The notes: generated by a model from the sequence alone, not told the origin. Shown: positions 1 through 7,003, counted from the first letter of the stretch. The stretch is 18,115 nt of DNA from Bacillota bacterium (GCA_023441145.1 JAEZQN010000214.1:1-18115), one strand, 5' to 3'. Translations and numbers: made by a program.

Positions 1-5
1 ACTAG

Positions 6-63
6 AAATGCCATAGTAACATCATCTGATGTCGCTATGGCATTTCGTCAGAGCTGTTTTTTT
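6..63 (+). terminator. Terminator-like hairpin of an upstream gene
   Basis: A perfect 11-bp stem (6-16 with 35-45) continues after a 2x2 internal loop into a 5-bp stem (19-23 with 28-32) closed by a 4-nt loop. A run of seven T follows at 57-63. The T run lies 11 nt after the stem, so this is not a textbook intrinsic terminator. It most likely ends transcription of a gene left of the window. Confidence 0.5.
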
Positions 64-134
64 ACATCCTCTTGTATTTTATTAATGTAAAAATATATTT
101 AATTATGTTTAAGGCTGTTAATTTTAATTAATAA

Positions 135-163
135 TTGAACAATATGGTAATATGTGGTATGCT
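135..163 (+). promoter_or_regulatory. Candidate sigma-A promoter for the surface-protein leader
   Basis: TTGAAC (135-140), a 17-nt spacer, then TATGCT (158-163) preceded by TGG, which gives an extended -10 look. Transcription would begin near 170, leaving a leader of about 440 nt. The -35 and -10 boxes each match consensus at only four of six positions. Confidence 0.45.
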
Positions 164-261
164 TTAGTAAATATACTATAAAGACATACTCATAGTAATA
201 AATCATTTTATATGATTTGTTATAGATTAAGCTTTAAGCACCTTGAGAATTGAATACTGTC

Positions 262-303
262 TAGCAAAGAGTAAAGTTGTTTTTTAACATTAATACTTTG
301 CTA
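262..303 (+). other. Leader hairpin
   Basis: TAGCAAAG at 262-269 pairs perfectly with CTTTGCTA at 296-303. The enclosed 26 nt can add weaker pairs (GTT with AAC). A T6 run follows at 318-323, too far away for a classic terminator. It may be an attenuator or a processing site, or only a structural element of the leader. Confidence 0.4.
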
Positions 304-360
304 TGATGAATTTTCAATTTTTTATATTGGAGATTGTTGTGTTGTAAACATTTGATAACC

Positions 361-554
361 AGGTTAACCACGTTTTCCTAAAACGAGGCTGAAAATGGGT
401 GCCTATCCTCAGAATGACAGGCAGGTTAACCACGCTTTCCTTAAAAGCGAGGCTGAAAACAGGAGCTTGGCCCTATATCGCCAAGTAGGTTAACCACGTT
501 TTCCTCAAAAAGCGAGGCTGAAAATAGGGTGCTTACCTCGTAATAAAAGTAAGC
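361..554 (+). ncRNA. Three tandem copies of a structured RNA motif, candidate cis-regulatory array
   Basis: Units start at 361, 423 and 487 and abut directly. Each begins with AGGTTAACCACG and carries CGAGGCTGAAAA after a first hairpin. First-hairpin stems: 371-376 with 380-385, 433-438 with 444-449, 497-502 with 509-514. Copy 2 changes U-A to C-G at one pair and copy 3 has a G-U there, so pairing is conserved although bases differ. CC and GG flank the stem across an A-A mismatch. The second hairpin differs completely in sequence between copies yet always closes: 400-404 with 419-423, 465-471 with 480-486, 531-536 with 549-554. This is what a folded RNA looks like, in tandem, in the 5' leader of a surface adhesin. 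I do not recognise it as a named riboswitch family. A protein-binding DNA array around the palindrome GGTTAACC is the main alternative. Confidence 0.6.
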
Positions 555-555
555 G

Positions 556-577
556 AATTAAACAATAATGTTTAATT
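556..577 (+). promoter_or_regulatory. AU-rich hairpin just before the ribosome binding site
   Basis: AATTAAAC (556-563) and GTTTAATT (570-577) form a perfect 8-bp stem with a 6-nt loop. It lies between the third RNA unit and the Shine-Dalgarno sequence at 594-600. It could link the state of the array to translation. That role is inferred. Confidence 0.4.
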
Positions 578-607
578 AATCCGAAAATAAGCTAAGGAGA
601 TTTATAA

Positions 608-3349
608 ATGAAGAAAATGAAAAGGTTCATGTCTTTCGGTTTATGTGTTATTTTAGTGTTATCATTTGTTTTGCAAAATCATAGCATAGTACGTGCAGAA
701 GGTAGCACAGATGACAAAGTATCTGTTACAAAGTCTGTTGCTTGGAAAGATTTTAGTCAAGGCATTGCTACAGTAACTATTAAGGTAGATGCAAAAGGAA
801 GTACATATAATGAAACAAAGGTAACGCCAACAAATATTGTACTTGTAATTGATGCTTCTATAAGTATGAAAGATGATCAAAAACTTAAAAATGCAAAAGC
901 TGCAGCAAAGGAATTTGCAAAGACTCTAATTGAGAAAGATACGGTAAATGGTACACCAAGAGGTAATGTAAAGATTGCCGTAGTAAGCTTTAACAATGCT
1001 GCCACAACAGAGGTAGGTTTTACTAGTGATATTAGTTTAATTAATAATCGTATTGAAAACATTGGTAACGGTAGTGGTACTAATATTCAGGCAGGAATTA
1101 AGCGTGCAGAAGATTTGTTAGATGCACAATCTGTTGGTAACAAATATATGGTTTTACTAAGTGATGGAGACCCTACTTTGAGTTACAAGATTACTGATGC
1201 AAATTTTACCATTACAAAGGTTACTAGTAAGTGCAACAGAAATAAACATGATGTAACAGATGTAAAATATACTTATGAAGTTACTAAAGTTGATTATAAT
1301 TCCCTAGTGAATAATAATTATAACTATACGTTTGATCGTAACGTGTTTAGTAAAGAGGTTAATATACTTTGTGAAGATAATGTATCTGTAAAAAAGACGC
1401 TTTCTGTTGATGGAAATCACGGTGTTGCAACTATATTTGAAGGGAACCAGGCAAAGTCTAAAGGAATTATTTCATATACTATTGGCTTTGATGTGGCTAA
1501 GAATTCTAATGCTCAGCAAATATTAAATTCAATTGCAACAGATTCAACCAAAGCATTTAATTCTAGTATTTCTGCGGCTGAGATTACCAAAGCGTTTTCT
1601 GGTATTCAACAAAGTATATCTAAGGATATTGCTGCAGGTGAGAATGGTGTGTTAACTTCAAAGGCGAACGACTTATTTGTATTAAATTCTAGTAATGTTC
1701 GTACAGATGTGCCTTACACAGTTTTAGGTGATACATTAAAGGCTAGTGTAGGTACGGCAGCTGTTGCTTCTAATGTAGTAACATGGACTATTGGTACATT
1801 AAACACAGGTAGTTATACTTTGACTTACGATATCAAAGTTGATTTATCAAAGATTGGTTTTGGAAACAAAATTGATGTGGATAAGTCAGTATTGAATTAT
1901 CAAGAGTATAATGATTCCGGTTCTTCAACAACTGCTTCTACAGTGAAATCTAATCAAGGTGCCTTAGAGTTTTATCGAGTTACATTTAAGAATGCAGATA
2001 GTAGTAGTACTGTGTTGAGTACTCAGTATGTAGAAAAGGGTGGAAATGCTACTCCTCCTACAAATCCTTCTATTCCAGATACACAACAGTATAAATATAC
2101 CTTTAGTGGATGGGATGGCAAGTATACAAATGTGCAAGAGGATGAAGTTGTAGTTGCAAAGTATAGTTCTGCATTACAGAAATATACCGTAACTTTCAAA
2201 TTAGATGGAGAAGTAGTAGATACTCAAACAGTAAAGTATGGAGAGTCTGCAACCCCACCAACTATTACTACAGAAGATTCTAAGACTTATAGCGATTGGG
2301 TTGGAAATTACGAAGAAGTGACCAAGGACGAAGAAGTAAATATGACATCTTCTGATAAGACATTTACAGTAACCTTCAAATTAGATGGAGAAGTAGTAGA
2401 TACTCAAACAGTAAAGTATGGAGAGTCTGCAACTCCACCAACTATTACTATGGAAGATTCTAAGAACTATAGTGAATGGGTTGGTAATTACACTCAAGTG
2501 ATCAAGGACGAAGAAGTAAATATGACTTCAACTGTTAAGACCTTTATCGTAACCTTCAAATTAGATGGAGAAGTAGTAGATACTCAAACAGTAAAGTATG
2601 GAGAGTCTGCAACCCCACCAACTATTACTACGGAAGATTCTAAGAACTATAGTGAATGGGTTGGTAATTACGAAGAAGTGACTGAAGATGAAGAAGTAAA
2701 TATGACTTCAACTGTTAAGACATATGTTGTAACCTTCTACTTGAATGGTACTCCAATTAAGGAAGAAACAGTAGAGTATGGCAAGTCTGCAACTCCACCA
2801 ACTATTACTACGGAAGCTTCTAAGAATTATAGTGACTGGGATGGCAACTATACTAACGTAATGAAGAATGAAGATGTAAAAATGACTTCTTCACCTAAGA
2901 CTTTTACTGTTACCTTCGTAGATGAGAATGGAACAACTGTGTTAGATACTGATACAGTAGAATATGGTAAGGATGCTACATATGGCGGAACTTCACCTGC
3001 TAAGGCTTCTGATGCTACCTATTCTTATACCTTTAATGGATGGGATAGAAGCTTTACTAATGTAACTGAAAATATTACAGTAAAAGCAACCTATGTACAA
3101 ACTTTAATCATTTCAGATCCAGAAGTTCCACAAGGTAACGTTGATCCTACTGTAAAACCAACAGTAAAACCAACAGTGAAACCATCAGAAGAACCTACTA
3201 TTATTATTCCAGATAATGATACACCACAAGGAGGAGCAGATCTTCCTGATACAGGAACCACTTCTGCAGATGTATTCTATTTCGCAGGTGCAATGCTTGT
3301 TTTATTAGGTGCGAGTATTCTTGTTATAAAAAAGAATAAAAAAGCTTAA
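608..3349 (+). CDS. LPXTG-anchored von Willebrand A domain surface adhesin with InlB B-repeats
   Basis: Secreted, wall-anchored protein of 913 residues, probably an adhesin or pilin-like surface protein. Residues 1-30 form a signal peptide ending VRA. A von Willebrand A domain follows with MIDAS residues DASIS (82-86), Thr158 and Asp186, so a divalent metal should bind. The domain carries an insertion of about 70-80 residues with the only two cysteines of the mature protein, C209 and C255. Residues about 345-450 form a beta-rich adhesin-like region. About six InlB/Listeria-Bacteroides B-repeat modules span roughly 452-830, and three of them (525-704) are nearly identical 60-residue units. Then come a Thr-Val-Lys-Pro linker, the sortase signal LPDTG at 879-883, a membrane segment and a Lys-rich tail. 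The Shine-Dalgarno AAGGAGA sits 7 nt before ATG. No sortase gene lies in the window. The ligand cannot be told from sequence. Confidence 0.9.
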   Translation: MKKMKRFMSFGLCVILVLSFVLQNHSIVRAEGSTDDKVSVTKSVAWKDFSQGIATVTIKVDAKGSTYNETKVTPTNIVLVIDASISMKDDQKLKNAKAAAKEFAKTLIEKDTVNGTPRGNVKIAVVSFNNAATTEVGFTSDISLINNRIENIGNGSGTNIQAGIKRAEDLLDAQSVGNKYMVLLSDGDPTLSYKITDANFTITKVTSKCNRNKHDVTDVKYTYEVTKVDYNSLVNNNYNYTFDRNVFSKEVNILCEDNVSVKKTLSVDGNHGVATIFEGNQAKSKGIISYTIGFDVAKNSNAQQILNSIATDSTKAFNSSISAAEITKAFSGIQQSISKDIAAGENGVLTSKANDLFVLNSSNVRTDVPYTVLGDTLKASVGTAAVASNVVTWTIGTLNTGSYTLTYDIKVDLSKIGFGNKIDVDKSVLNYQEYNDSGSSTTASTVKSNQGALEFYRVTFKNADSSSTVLSTQYVEKGGNATPPTNPSIPDTQQYKYTFSGWDGKYTNVQEDEVVVAKYSSALQKYTVTFKLDGEVVDTQTVKYGESATPPTITTEDSKTYSDWVGNYEEVTKDEEVNMTSSDKTFTVTFKLDGEVVDTQTVKYGESATPPTITMEDSKNYSEWVGNYTQVIKDEEVNMTSTVKTFIVTFKLDGEVVDTQTVKYGESATPPTITTEDSKNYSEWVGNYEEVTEDEEVNMTSTVKTYVVTFYLNGTPIKEETVEYGKSATPPTITTEASKNYSDWDGNYTNVMKNEDVKMTSSPKTFTVTFVDENGTTVLDTDTVEYGKDATYGGTSPAKASDATYSYTFNGWDRSFTNVTENITVKATYVQTLIISDPEVPQGNVDPTVKPTVKPTVKPSEEPTIIIPDNDTPQGGADLPDTGTTSADVFYFAGAMLVLLGASILVIKKNKKA
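2180..2899 (+). repeat. Four tandem 180-bp B-repeat units within the adhesin gene
   Basis: Units at 2180-2359, 2360-2539 and 2540-2719 keep an exact 180-bp period and share long identical stretches, for example the segments starting near 2194, 2374 and 2554. A fourth, clearly diverged unit fills 2720-2899. Each encodes one 60-residue B repeat, so gain or loss of a unit keeps the reading frame. The near-identity of the first three suggests recent duplication or gene conversion. Confidence 0.85.
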
Positions 3350-3371
3350 TTATTACTATTGCTAGATAGTA

Positions 3372-3424
3372 AGAGGGTGTTTTAAGGATATTATATAATA
3401 TTCTTAGGGCATCCTCTTTTTTTT
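3372..3424 (+). terminator. Intrinsic terminator of the adhesin gene
   Basis: A 21-nt arm (3372-3392) pairs with 3397-3417 through Watson-Crick and several G-U pairs, with a 4-nt loop. Eight T follow at 3417-3424. It lies 22 nt after the stop codon. Confidence 0.9.
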
Positions 3425-3454
3425 GTATAGGAGTTACTTTGCAAATCCTATACA
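3424..3454. repeat. Perfect 9-bp inverted repeat
   Basis: TGTATAGGA (3424-3432) and TCCTATACA (3446-3454) are exact inverted copies with a 13-nt loop. The repeat lies between the + strand terminator and the minus-strand terminator, flanked by T and A runs. It may only extend these structures. Confidence 0.5.
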
Positions 3455-3455
3455 G

Positions 3456-3483
3456 AAAAAAAGCTTTCTAATAGACAGAAAGC
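3456..3483 (-). terminator. Intrinsic terminator on the minus strand
   Basis: Read on the minus strand, a perfect 7-bp stem (3477-3483 with 3463-3469, 7-nt loop) is followed directly by seven T (complement of 3456-3462). This is a classic intrinsic terminator shape, yet no minus-strand protein gene lies upstream of it in the window. Confidence 0.55.
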
Positions 3484-3534
3484 CGATATCACACTGTGGT
3501 GGTATAGATATTGTCGTTTTCACGACCCACCTTA

Positions 3535-3566
3535 GGCGAAGAGTTTTGCTAGTAAAACTCTGATTC
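3535..3566. repeat. Dispersed palindromic element, copy A
   Basis: AGAGTTTT (3540-3547) and AAAACTCT (3554-3561) form a perfect 8-bp inverted repeat with a 6-nt loop. The same palindrome with one changed loop base, plus similar flanks, occurs at 6916-6948 upstream of coaE. Both copies are intergenic. Confidence 0.55.
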
Positions 3567-3573
3567 ATTTCCG

Positions 3574-3602
3574 TTGAGTTTTGCATAGGAAAAGGGTATA
3601 AT
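3574..3602 (+). promoter_or_regulatory. Sigma-A promoter of the zinc-finger/polA operon
   Basis: TTGAGT (3574-3579), a 17-nt spacer and a perfect TATAAT (3597-3602). Transcription should start near 3609, leaving a short leader of about 22 nt before the ATG at 3631. The in-frame ATG at 3601 lies inside the -10 box and so would not be in the mRNA. Confidence 0.75.
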
Positions 3603-3630
3603 GGTGTCATATGCAAAAGGAGGTCGTTCT

Positions 3631-4137
3631 ATGAATTGCCATGAAGCGCAGGCTATGATTAATAAATACATTCATAATGAGCTGGATGTGAATACATTAG
3701 AAGATTTTCTACTGCATGTTGAGCAGTGTCCTGATTGCATGGAGGAGTTAGAGGTATATTATATAGTTTTTCAAGGTTTTAGGCGTTTGGATGAGGACGC
3801 TAATATAGCAGTAAACTATCATGAAGAATTTTTGAATACTCTGCAGAGTAATGAAGAGAAAATAAGACGTTTTCGCAGTTTTCATATATTTAGAAGAGTA
3901 TCCTTTGTTCTATTGCTTTTTATTGTTATGGTGGTTAGTACATTAAGCATTAATTTAGAAGAAGTTCAAGAAAAATTAATTTACCGAAGTGAGGGTGAAA
4001 GTGAGTTTAGCTTACCCACTTATTTTTTTGATAATCGTAAGACTATTCTGGACGAGTATTTAGAATTAAATTATGGGATTGATTATGAAACCTTGTCCCA
4101 TACTAATATTGATATTAGTACACTAATGGATAAGTAG
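3631..4137 (+). CDS. Membrane protein with HC2 zinc finger, anti-sigma-factor-like
   Basis: 168 residues. The N-terminus has the zinc-binding arrangement of the ZAS/HC2 family: Cys3, His29, Cys33 and Cys36 (HxxxCxxC). One membrane segment lies at about 90-107, followed by an outward-facing tail of about 60 residues. This is the layout of anti-sigma factors that hold an ECF sigma factor at the membrane. No sigma factor gene is adjacent, so the partner is unknown and it could be another type of zinc-finger membrane regulator. The start at 3631 is chosen because AAAGGAGG lies 7 nt upstream; the ATG at 3601 falls in the -10 box. It is probably co-transcribed with polA, 55 nt downstream. Confidence 0.75.
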   Translation: MNCHEAQAMINKYIHNELDVNTLEDFLLHVEQCPDCMEELEVYYIVFQGFRRLDEDANIAVNYHEEFLNTLQSNEEKIRRFRSFHIFRRVSFVLLLFIVMVVSTLSINLEEVQEKLIYRSEGESEFSLPTYFFDNRKTILDEYLELNYGIDYETLSHTNIDISTLMDK

Positions 4138-4192
4138 CATTAGGGAAAGCAGAAACAATAGTGTATTTAGATACAAGGAGGAACAAACATAT

Positions 4193-6835
4193 ATGAGTAA
4201 GAAGCTTCTCTTAATAGATGGACATAGTATATTAAATAGGGCCTTTTATGGGATTCCGGATTTGTCCAATTCAGAAGGTTTGCATACCAATGCAATTTAT
4301 GGTTTTTTAAATATTATGTTTAAAATCATGGAGGAGGAAAAAGCGGATTATTTAACAGTAGCTTTTGATGTTAGTTCTCCTACCTTTCGACATGAGATGT
4401 ATAAGGAGTATAAGGGTACTAGAAAGCCAATGCCAGATGAGTTAAGACAACAGATTCCTGTTATGAAGGATGTCTTAAAGGCTATGAATATTAGAATAAT
4501 TGAAAGACCAGGCTTCGAGGCGGATGATATCCTTGGTACTCTTGCAAGAACAGGAGAAGCGAAGGGGTATGAAGTAAGCCTAGTTTCTGGTGATCGTGAT
4601 CTATTACAGTTGGCATCTGAGCATATCAAAATCAGGATTCCAAAAACTAAACGAACCGGTACGGAGATTGAGGATTATCATACACAGGATGTTATTGATA
4701 AATATGGAGTTACCCCTGCCCAAATCATTGATTTAAAAGGGTTAATGGGAGATGCTTCTGATAATATTCCAGGGGTTCCTGGAATCGGAGAAAAAACAGC
4801 AACTAAAATCTTAAAAGAATTTGAGACCATTGAAAATGCTCATGCCCATATAGAGGAGGTTCTTCCTAAAAAGGCAAAGGAAAACCTAAGAGACAATTAT
4901 GAGTTAGCACAGTTGAGTAAAACACTTGCAACGATTAAGACAGACTGTGAGCTAGACTATAAGATCGAAGAGGCTACTTTTACAGATATGTATAATGAGG
5001 AAGCCTTCCGCATTTTGAAACGTTTAGAGTTTAAAAATATGTTAGCTAGATTCTCTGAAACTGCGCAGGTAAGTAATGACATAGAAGAACATTTTGTATG
5101 TATTACGGATTTCAATGAAGCAGAAAGCTATTTTGCTAAGATAGAAGGTTGTAATGGAGTTGTTGGTTGTCAGCTAATAGAAGACCAAGGACATGTTTAC
5201 GGTGTTTCTATTGCAATGGATGAGACCACTGTTGCAGTGATTGTTCCAGAAGGCTTTATTACAACAGTATATTTGCTAAACAAGGTTAACCACCTCATCG
5301 AACAAAACAAGCTATTATCAGTGATTGGACTAAAAAGACAGCTGACCTATATGAAGGCAGACGAGAAAAGCAACCTATTTGACTGTACCATTGCAGCTTA
5401 TTTGTTAAATCCACTTAAGGATACCTATCACTATGATGATGTGGCTAGAGATTATCTTGCAATGACAGTATCAAGCCGTGAGGAGCTATTTGGGAAAACA
5501 AGCATAAGTAAGATGATGGAGGACTCTTTAGAGACTTTTATAAAATGGAGCTGTTATCAGAGCTATGTTGCTATGAAGGCCTATGAGGTTTTAAGGACTC
5601 GTTTAGAGCAGGAAGATATGCTCACATTGTTTACTACCATTGAGATGCCTTTGGTTTATACATTGTATGACATGGAAGTCAGAGGAATAGGAGTAAATAA
5701 GGAAGCGCTAAAGGAGTATGGAGATCATTTGGTGGTTCGTATTGCGGAACTAGAAAAGCAGATTTATATAGCAGTAGGCGAGGAATTTAATATTAATTCT
5801 CCAAAGCAGCTGGGTGTAATCTTGTTTGAAAAAATGCAGCTTCCATTTGGAAAGAAGACGAAGACTGGTTATTCCACTAATGCGGATATTTTAGATAAAT
5901 TAAAAGATGAGTATCCAGTAGTTGCAGATATATTGGAATATCGTCAGCTTACGAAATTAAAATCCACCTATGCAGATGGATTGGCGGCTTATATAAGTGA
6001 TGATGGTAGAATACATGGAAAGTTTAATCAGACCATTACTGCCACGGGAAGAATCAGTAGTACAGAGCCAAACCTACAAAATATACCGATTCGTATGGAA
6101 CTTGGTAGACAGATACGTAAGGTATTTATACCAGAAGAGGGATATGTCTTTTTAGATGCCGATTATTCTCAGATTGAATTAAGAGTTCTTGCTCATATGT
6201 CAGGAGATGAAAGACTGATTCAGGCTTACCAAGTAGATGAAGACATTCACCGTATCACAGCCAGTCAGGTATTCAATACTCCTCTTAATGAAGTTACAAG
6301 CCAGCAAAGAAGAAATGCCAAAGCGGTGAATTTCGGTATTATCTATGGTATCGGTGGCTTTAGTCTTGGCCAGGATTTGGGCATTACAAAGAAGGAAGCA
6401 GACCAATATATTGCTAGTTATTTTGCAACCTACCCTGCAGTAAAGCAATTCTTAACTGATATTGTAGAGTTTGCAAAGAAAGAGGGCTATTCCAAAACCA
6501 TATATGGCAGAAAACGCCCAATTCCAGAGCTCTCCTCCAGTAACTTTATGCAAAGAAGTTTTGGGGAAAGAGTAGCGATGAACTCTCCAATCCAGGGAAC
6601 AGCTGCAGACATTATAAAGCTGGCTATGATTTGTGTAAACTTGGAACTAAAACAGAGAGGACTTCGTTCTAGACTTCTACTTCAAATTCATGATGAACTT
6701 CTCGTAGAAGCTCACAATACTGAGATTGAAGAAGTAAAAGAAATAATGAAAACTAAGATGCAACAGGTAGCAGACTTACTTGTTCCACTTGTAGTTGAGG
6801 TTAACCAGGGCAACAACTGGTATGAGGCAAAATAA
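4193..6835 (+). CDS. polA: DNA polymerase I
   Basis: 880 residues, full length. It fills gaps and removes RNA primers during replication and repair. The N-terminal 5'-nuclease (about 1-290) shows LLLIDGHS, FEADD, SGDRDLL and GDASDNIPGVPGIG. The middle domain (about 300-470) resembles a 3'-5' exonuclease but lacks the DxE metal-binding motif, as in Bacillus and Thermus enzymes, so proofreading is unlikely. The polymerase domain has motif A DADYSQIE (catalytic Asp657), motif B RRNAKAVNFGIIYG (Arg706, Lys710, Phe714, Tyr718) and motif C HDE (833-835, Asp834). AAGGAGG lies 11 nt before ATG. It is probably transcribed from the promoter at 3574. Firmicutes often place mutM between polA and coaE; it is missing here. 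Confidence 0.97.
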   Translation: MSKKLLLIDGHSILNRAFYGIPDLSNSEGLHTNAIYGFLNIMFKIMEEEKADYLTVAFDVSSPTFRHEMYKEYKGTRKPMPDELRQQIPVMKDVLKAMNIRIIERPGFEADDILGTLARTGEAKGYEVSLVSGDRDLLQLASEHIKIRIPKTKRTGTEIEDYHTQDVIDKYGVTPAQIIDLKGLMGDASDNIPGVPGIGEKTATKILKEFETIENAHAHIEEVLPKKAKENLRDNYELAQLSKTLATIKTDCELDYKIEEATFTDMYNEEAFRILKRLEFKNMLARFSETAQVSNDIEEHFVCITDFNEAESYFAKIEGCNGVVGCQLIEDQGHVYGVSIAMDETTVAVIVPEGFITTVYLLNKVNHLIEQNKLLSVIGLKRQLTYMKADEKSNLFDCTIAAYLLNPLKDTYHYDDVARDYLAMTVSSREELFGKTSISKMMEDSLETFIKWSCYQSYVAMKAYEVLRTRLEQEDMLTLFTTIEMPLVYTLYDMEVRGIGVNKEALKEYGDHLVVRIAELEKQIYIAVGEEFNINSPKQLGVILFEKMQLPFGKKTKTGYSTNADILDKLKDEYPVVADILEYRQLTKLKSTYADGLAAYISDDGRIHGKFNQTITATGRISSTEPNLQNIPIRMELGRQIRKVFIPEEGYVFLDADYSQIELRVLAHMSGDERLIQAYQVDEDIHRITASQVFNTPLNEVTSQQRRNAKAVNFGIIYGIGGFSLGQDLGITKKEADQYIASYFATYPAVKQFLTDIVEFAKKEGYSKTIYGRKRPIPELSSSNFMQRSFGERVAMNSPIQGTAADIIKLAMICVNLELKQRGLRSRLLLQIHDELLVEAHNTEIEEVKEIMKTKMQQVADLLVPLVVEVNQGNNWYEAK

Positions 6836-6840
6836 TTGAA

Positions 6841-6878
6841 AATAAGGAATCCCTTCAGTAGGATTCCTTATTATTTTT
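6841..6878 (+). terminator. Intrinsic terminator after polA
   Basis: A perfect 12-bp stem (6841-6852 with 6861-6872), an 8-nt loop and a T5 run at 6874-6878, beginning 5 nt after the stop codon. It separates the zinc-finger/polA unit from coaE. Confidence 0.92.
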
Positions 6879-6915
6879 AATGTTTAGGATAGTATGGATG
6901 CTGTGACCTATGGTG

Positions 6916-6948
6916 GACGGAGAGTTTTGCTTGTAAAACTCTTGATTC
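6916..6948. repeat. Dispersed palindromic element, copy B
   Basis: AGAGTTTT (6921-6928) and AAAACTCT (6935-6942) form the same perfect 8-bp palindrome as copy A at 3540-3561, with one base different in the loop. The shared block extends a few bases each way (TGATTC on the right, with a one-base shift). It sits between the polA terminator and coaE. Confidence 0.55.
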
Positions 6949-7003
6949 TGAAACAAATATATGAGAAATTTGTCTTAATAGATGGAAGAAGTTAGGTGAG
7001 AGA

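Larger units (their letters stand above)
64..607 (+). other. Long non-coding leader region of the surface-protein gene
   Basis: No convincing protein gene lies in this stretch. Seen in order: a candidate promoter at 135-163, with a weaker alternative TTGTAT-16-TATATT at 72-99; an AU-rich hairpin (196-206 with 212-222); a boxA-like string at 241-257; a second hairpin (262-269 with 296-303); three tandem structured units at 361-554; an AU hairpin (556-563 with 570-577); and a ribosome binding site, AAGGAGA, at 594-600. A leader of roughly 440 nt carrying this much structure suggests cis-regulation of the gene at 608. The mechanism is inferred, not shown. Confidence 0.6.
3456..3576 (-). ncRNA. 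Candidate small RNA on the minus strand
   Basis: A possible promoter reads on the minus strand: ATGACA (complement of 3605-3610), a 17-nt spacer and TATGCA (complement of 3582-3587). This gives a start near 3576. The transcript would hold the palindromic hairpin at 3540-3561, a hairpin with stem 3522-3526/3513-3517 capped by GAAA and closed by GGTGG/CCACC (3527-3531 with 3498-3502), and the terminator ending near 3456: about 120 nt. The GNRA loop exists only on this strand. The promoter is weak (its -10 matches at three of six positions), so this is a proposal. Confidence 0.3.

Noticed and set aside
361..554. Possible short CRISPR array
   Set aside because: Repeat parts differ in length and sequence in a way that keeps base pairing, and the 'spacers' each fold back on themselves. 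There are only three units and no cas genes.
361..554. Cyclic di-GMP riboswitch, suggested by the GGDEF gene nearby
   Set aside because: I see neither the GEMM (class I) core nor a class II pattern, and the unit is only about 62 nt with two small hairpins.
3434..3616. 60-codon minus-strand open frame
   Set aside because: It has no ribosome binding site, runs through the palindrome, the GNRA hairpin and the terminator stem, and its sequence resembles no protein family.
4348..4629. Minus-strand open frames inside polA and other genes
   Set aside because: They are shadows of strongly supported + strand genes, with low-complexity translations and no start signals.
5283..5293. AGGTTAACCAC, the start of the leader repeat unit, inside polA (also AGGTTAACCA at 6798-6807)
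   Set aside because: The match stops after 10-11 bases, no hairpin follows, and the bases are ordinary polA codons (Lys-Val-Asn-His; Glu-Val-Asn-Gln).
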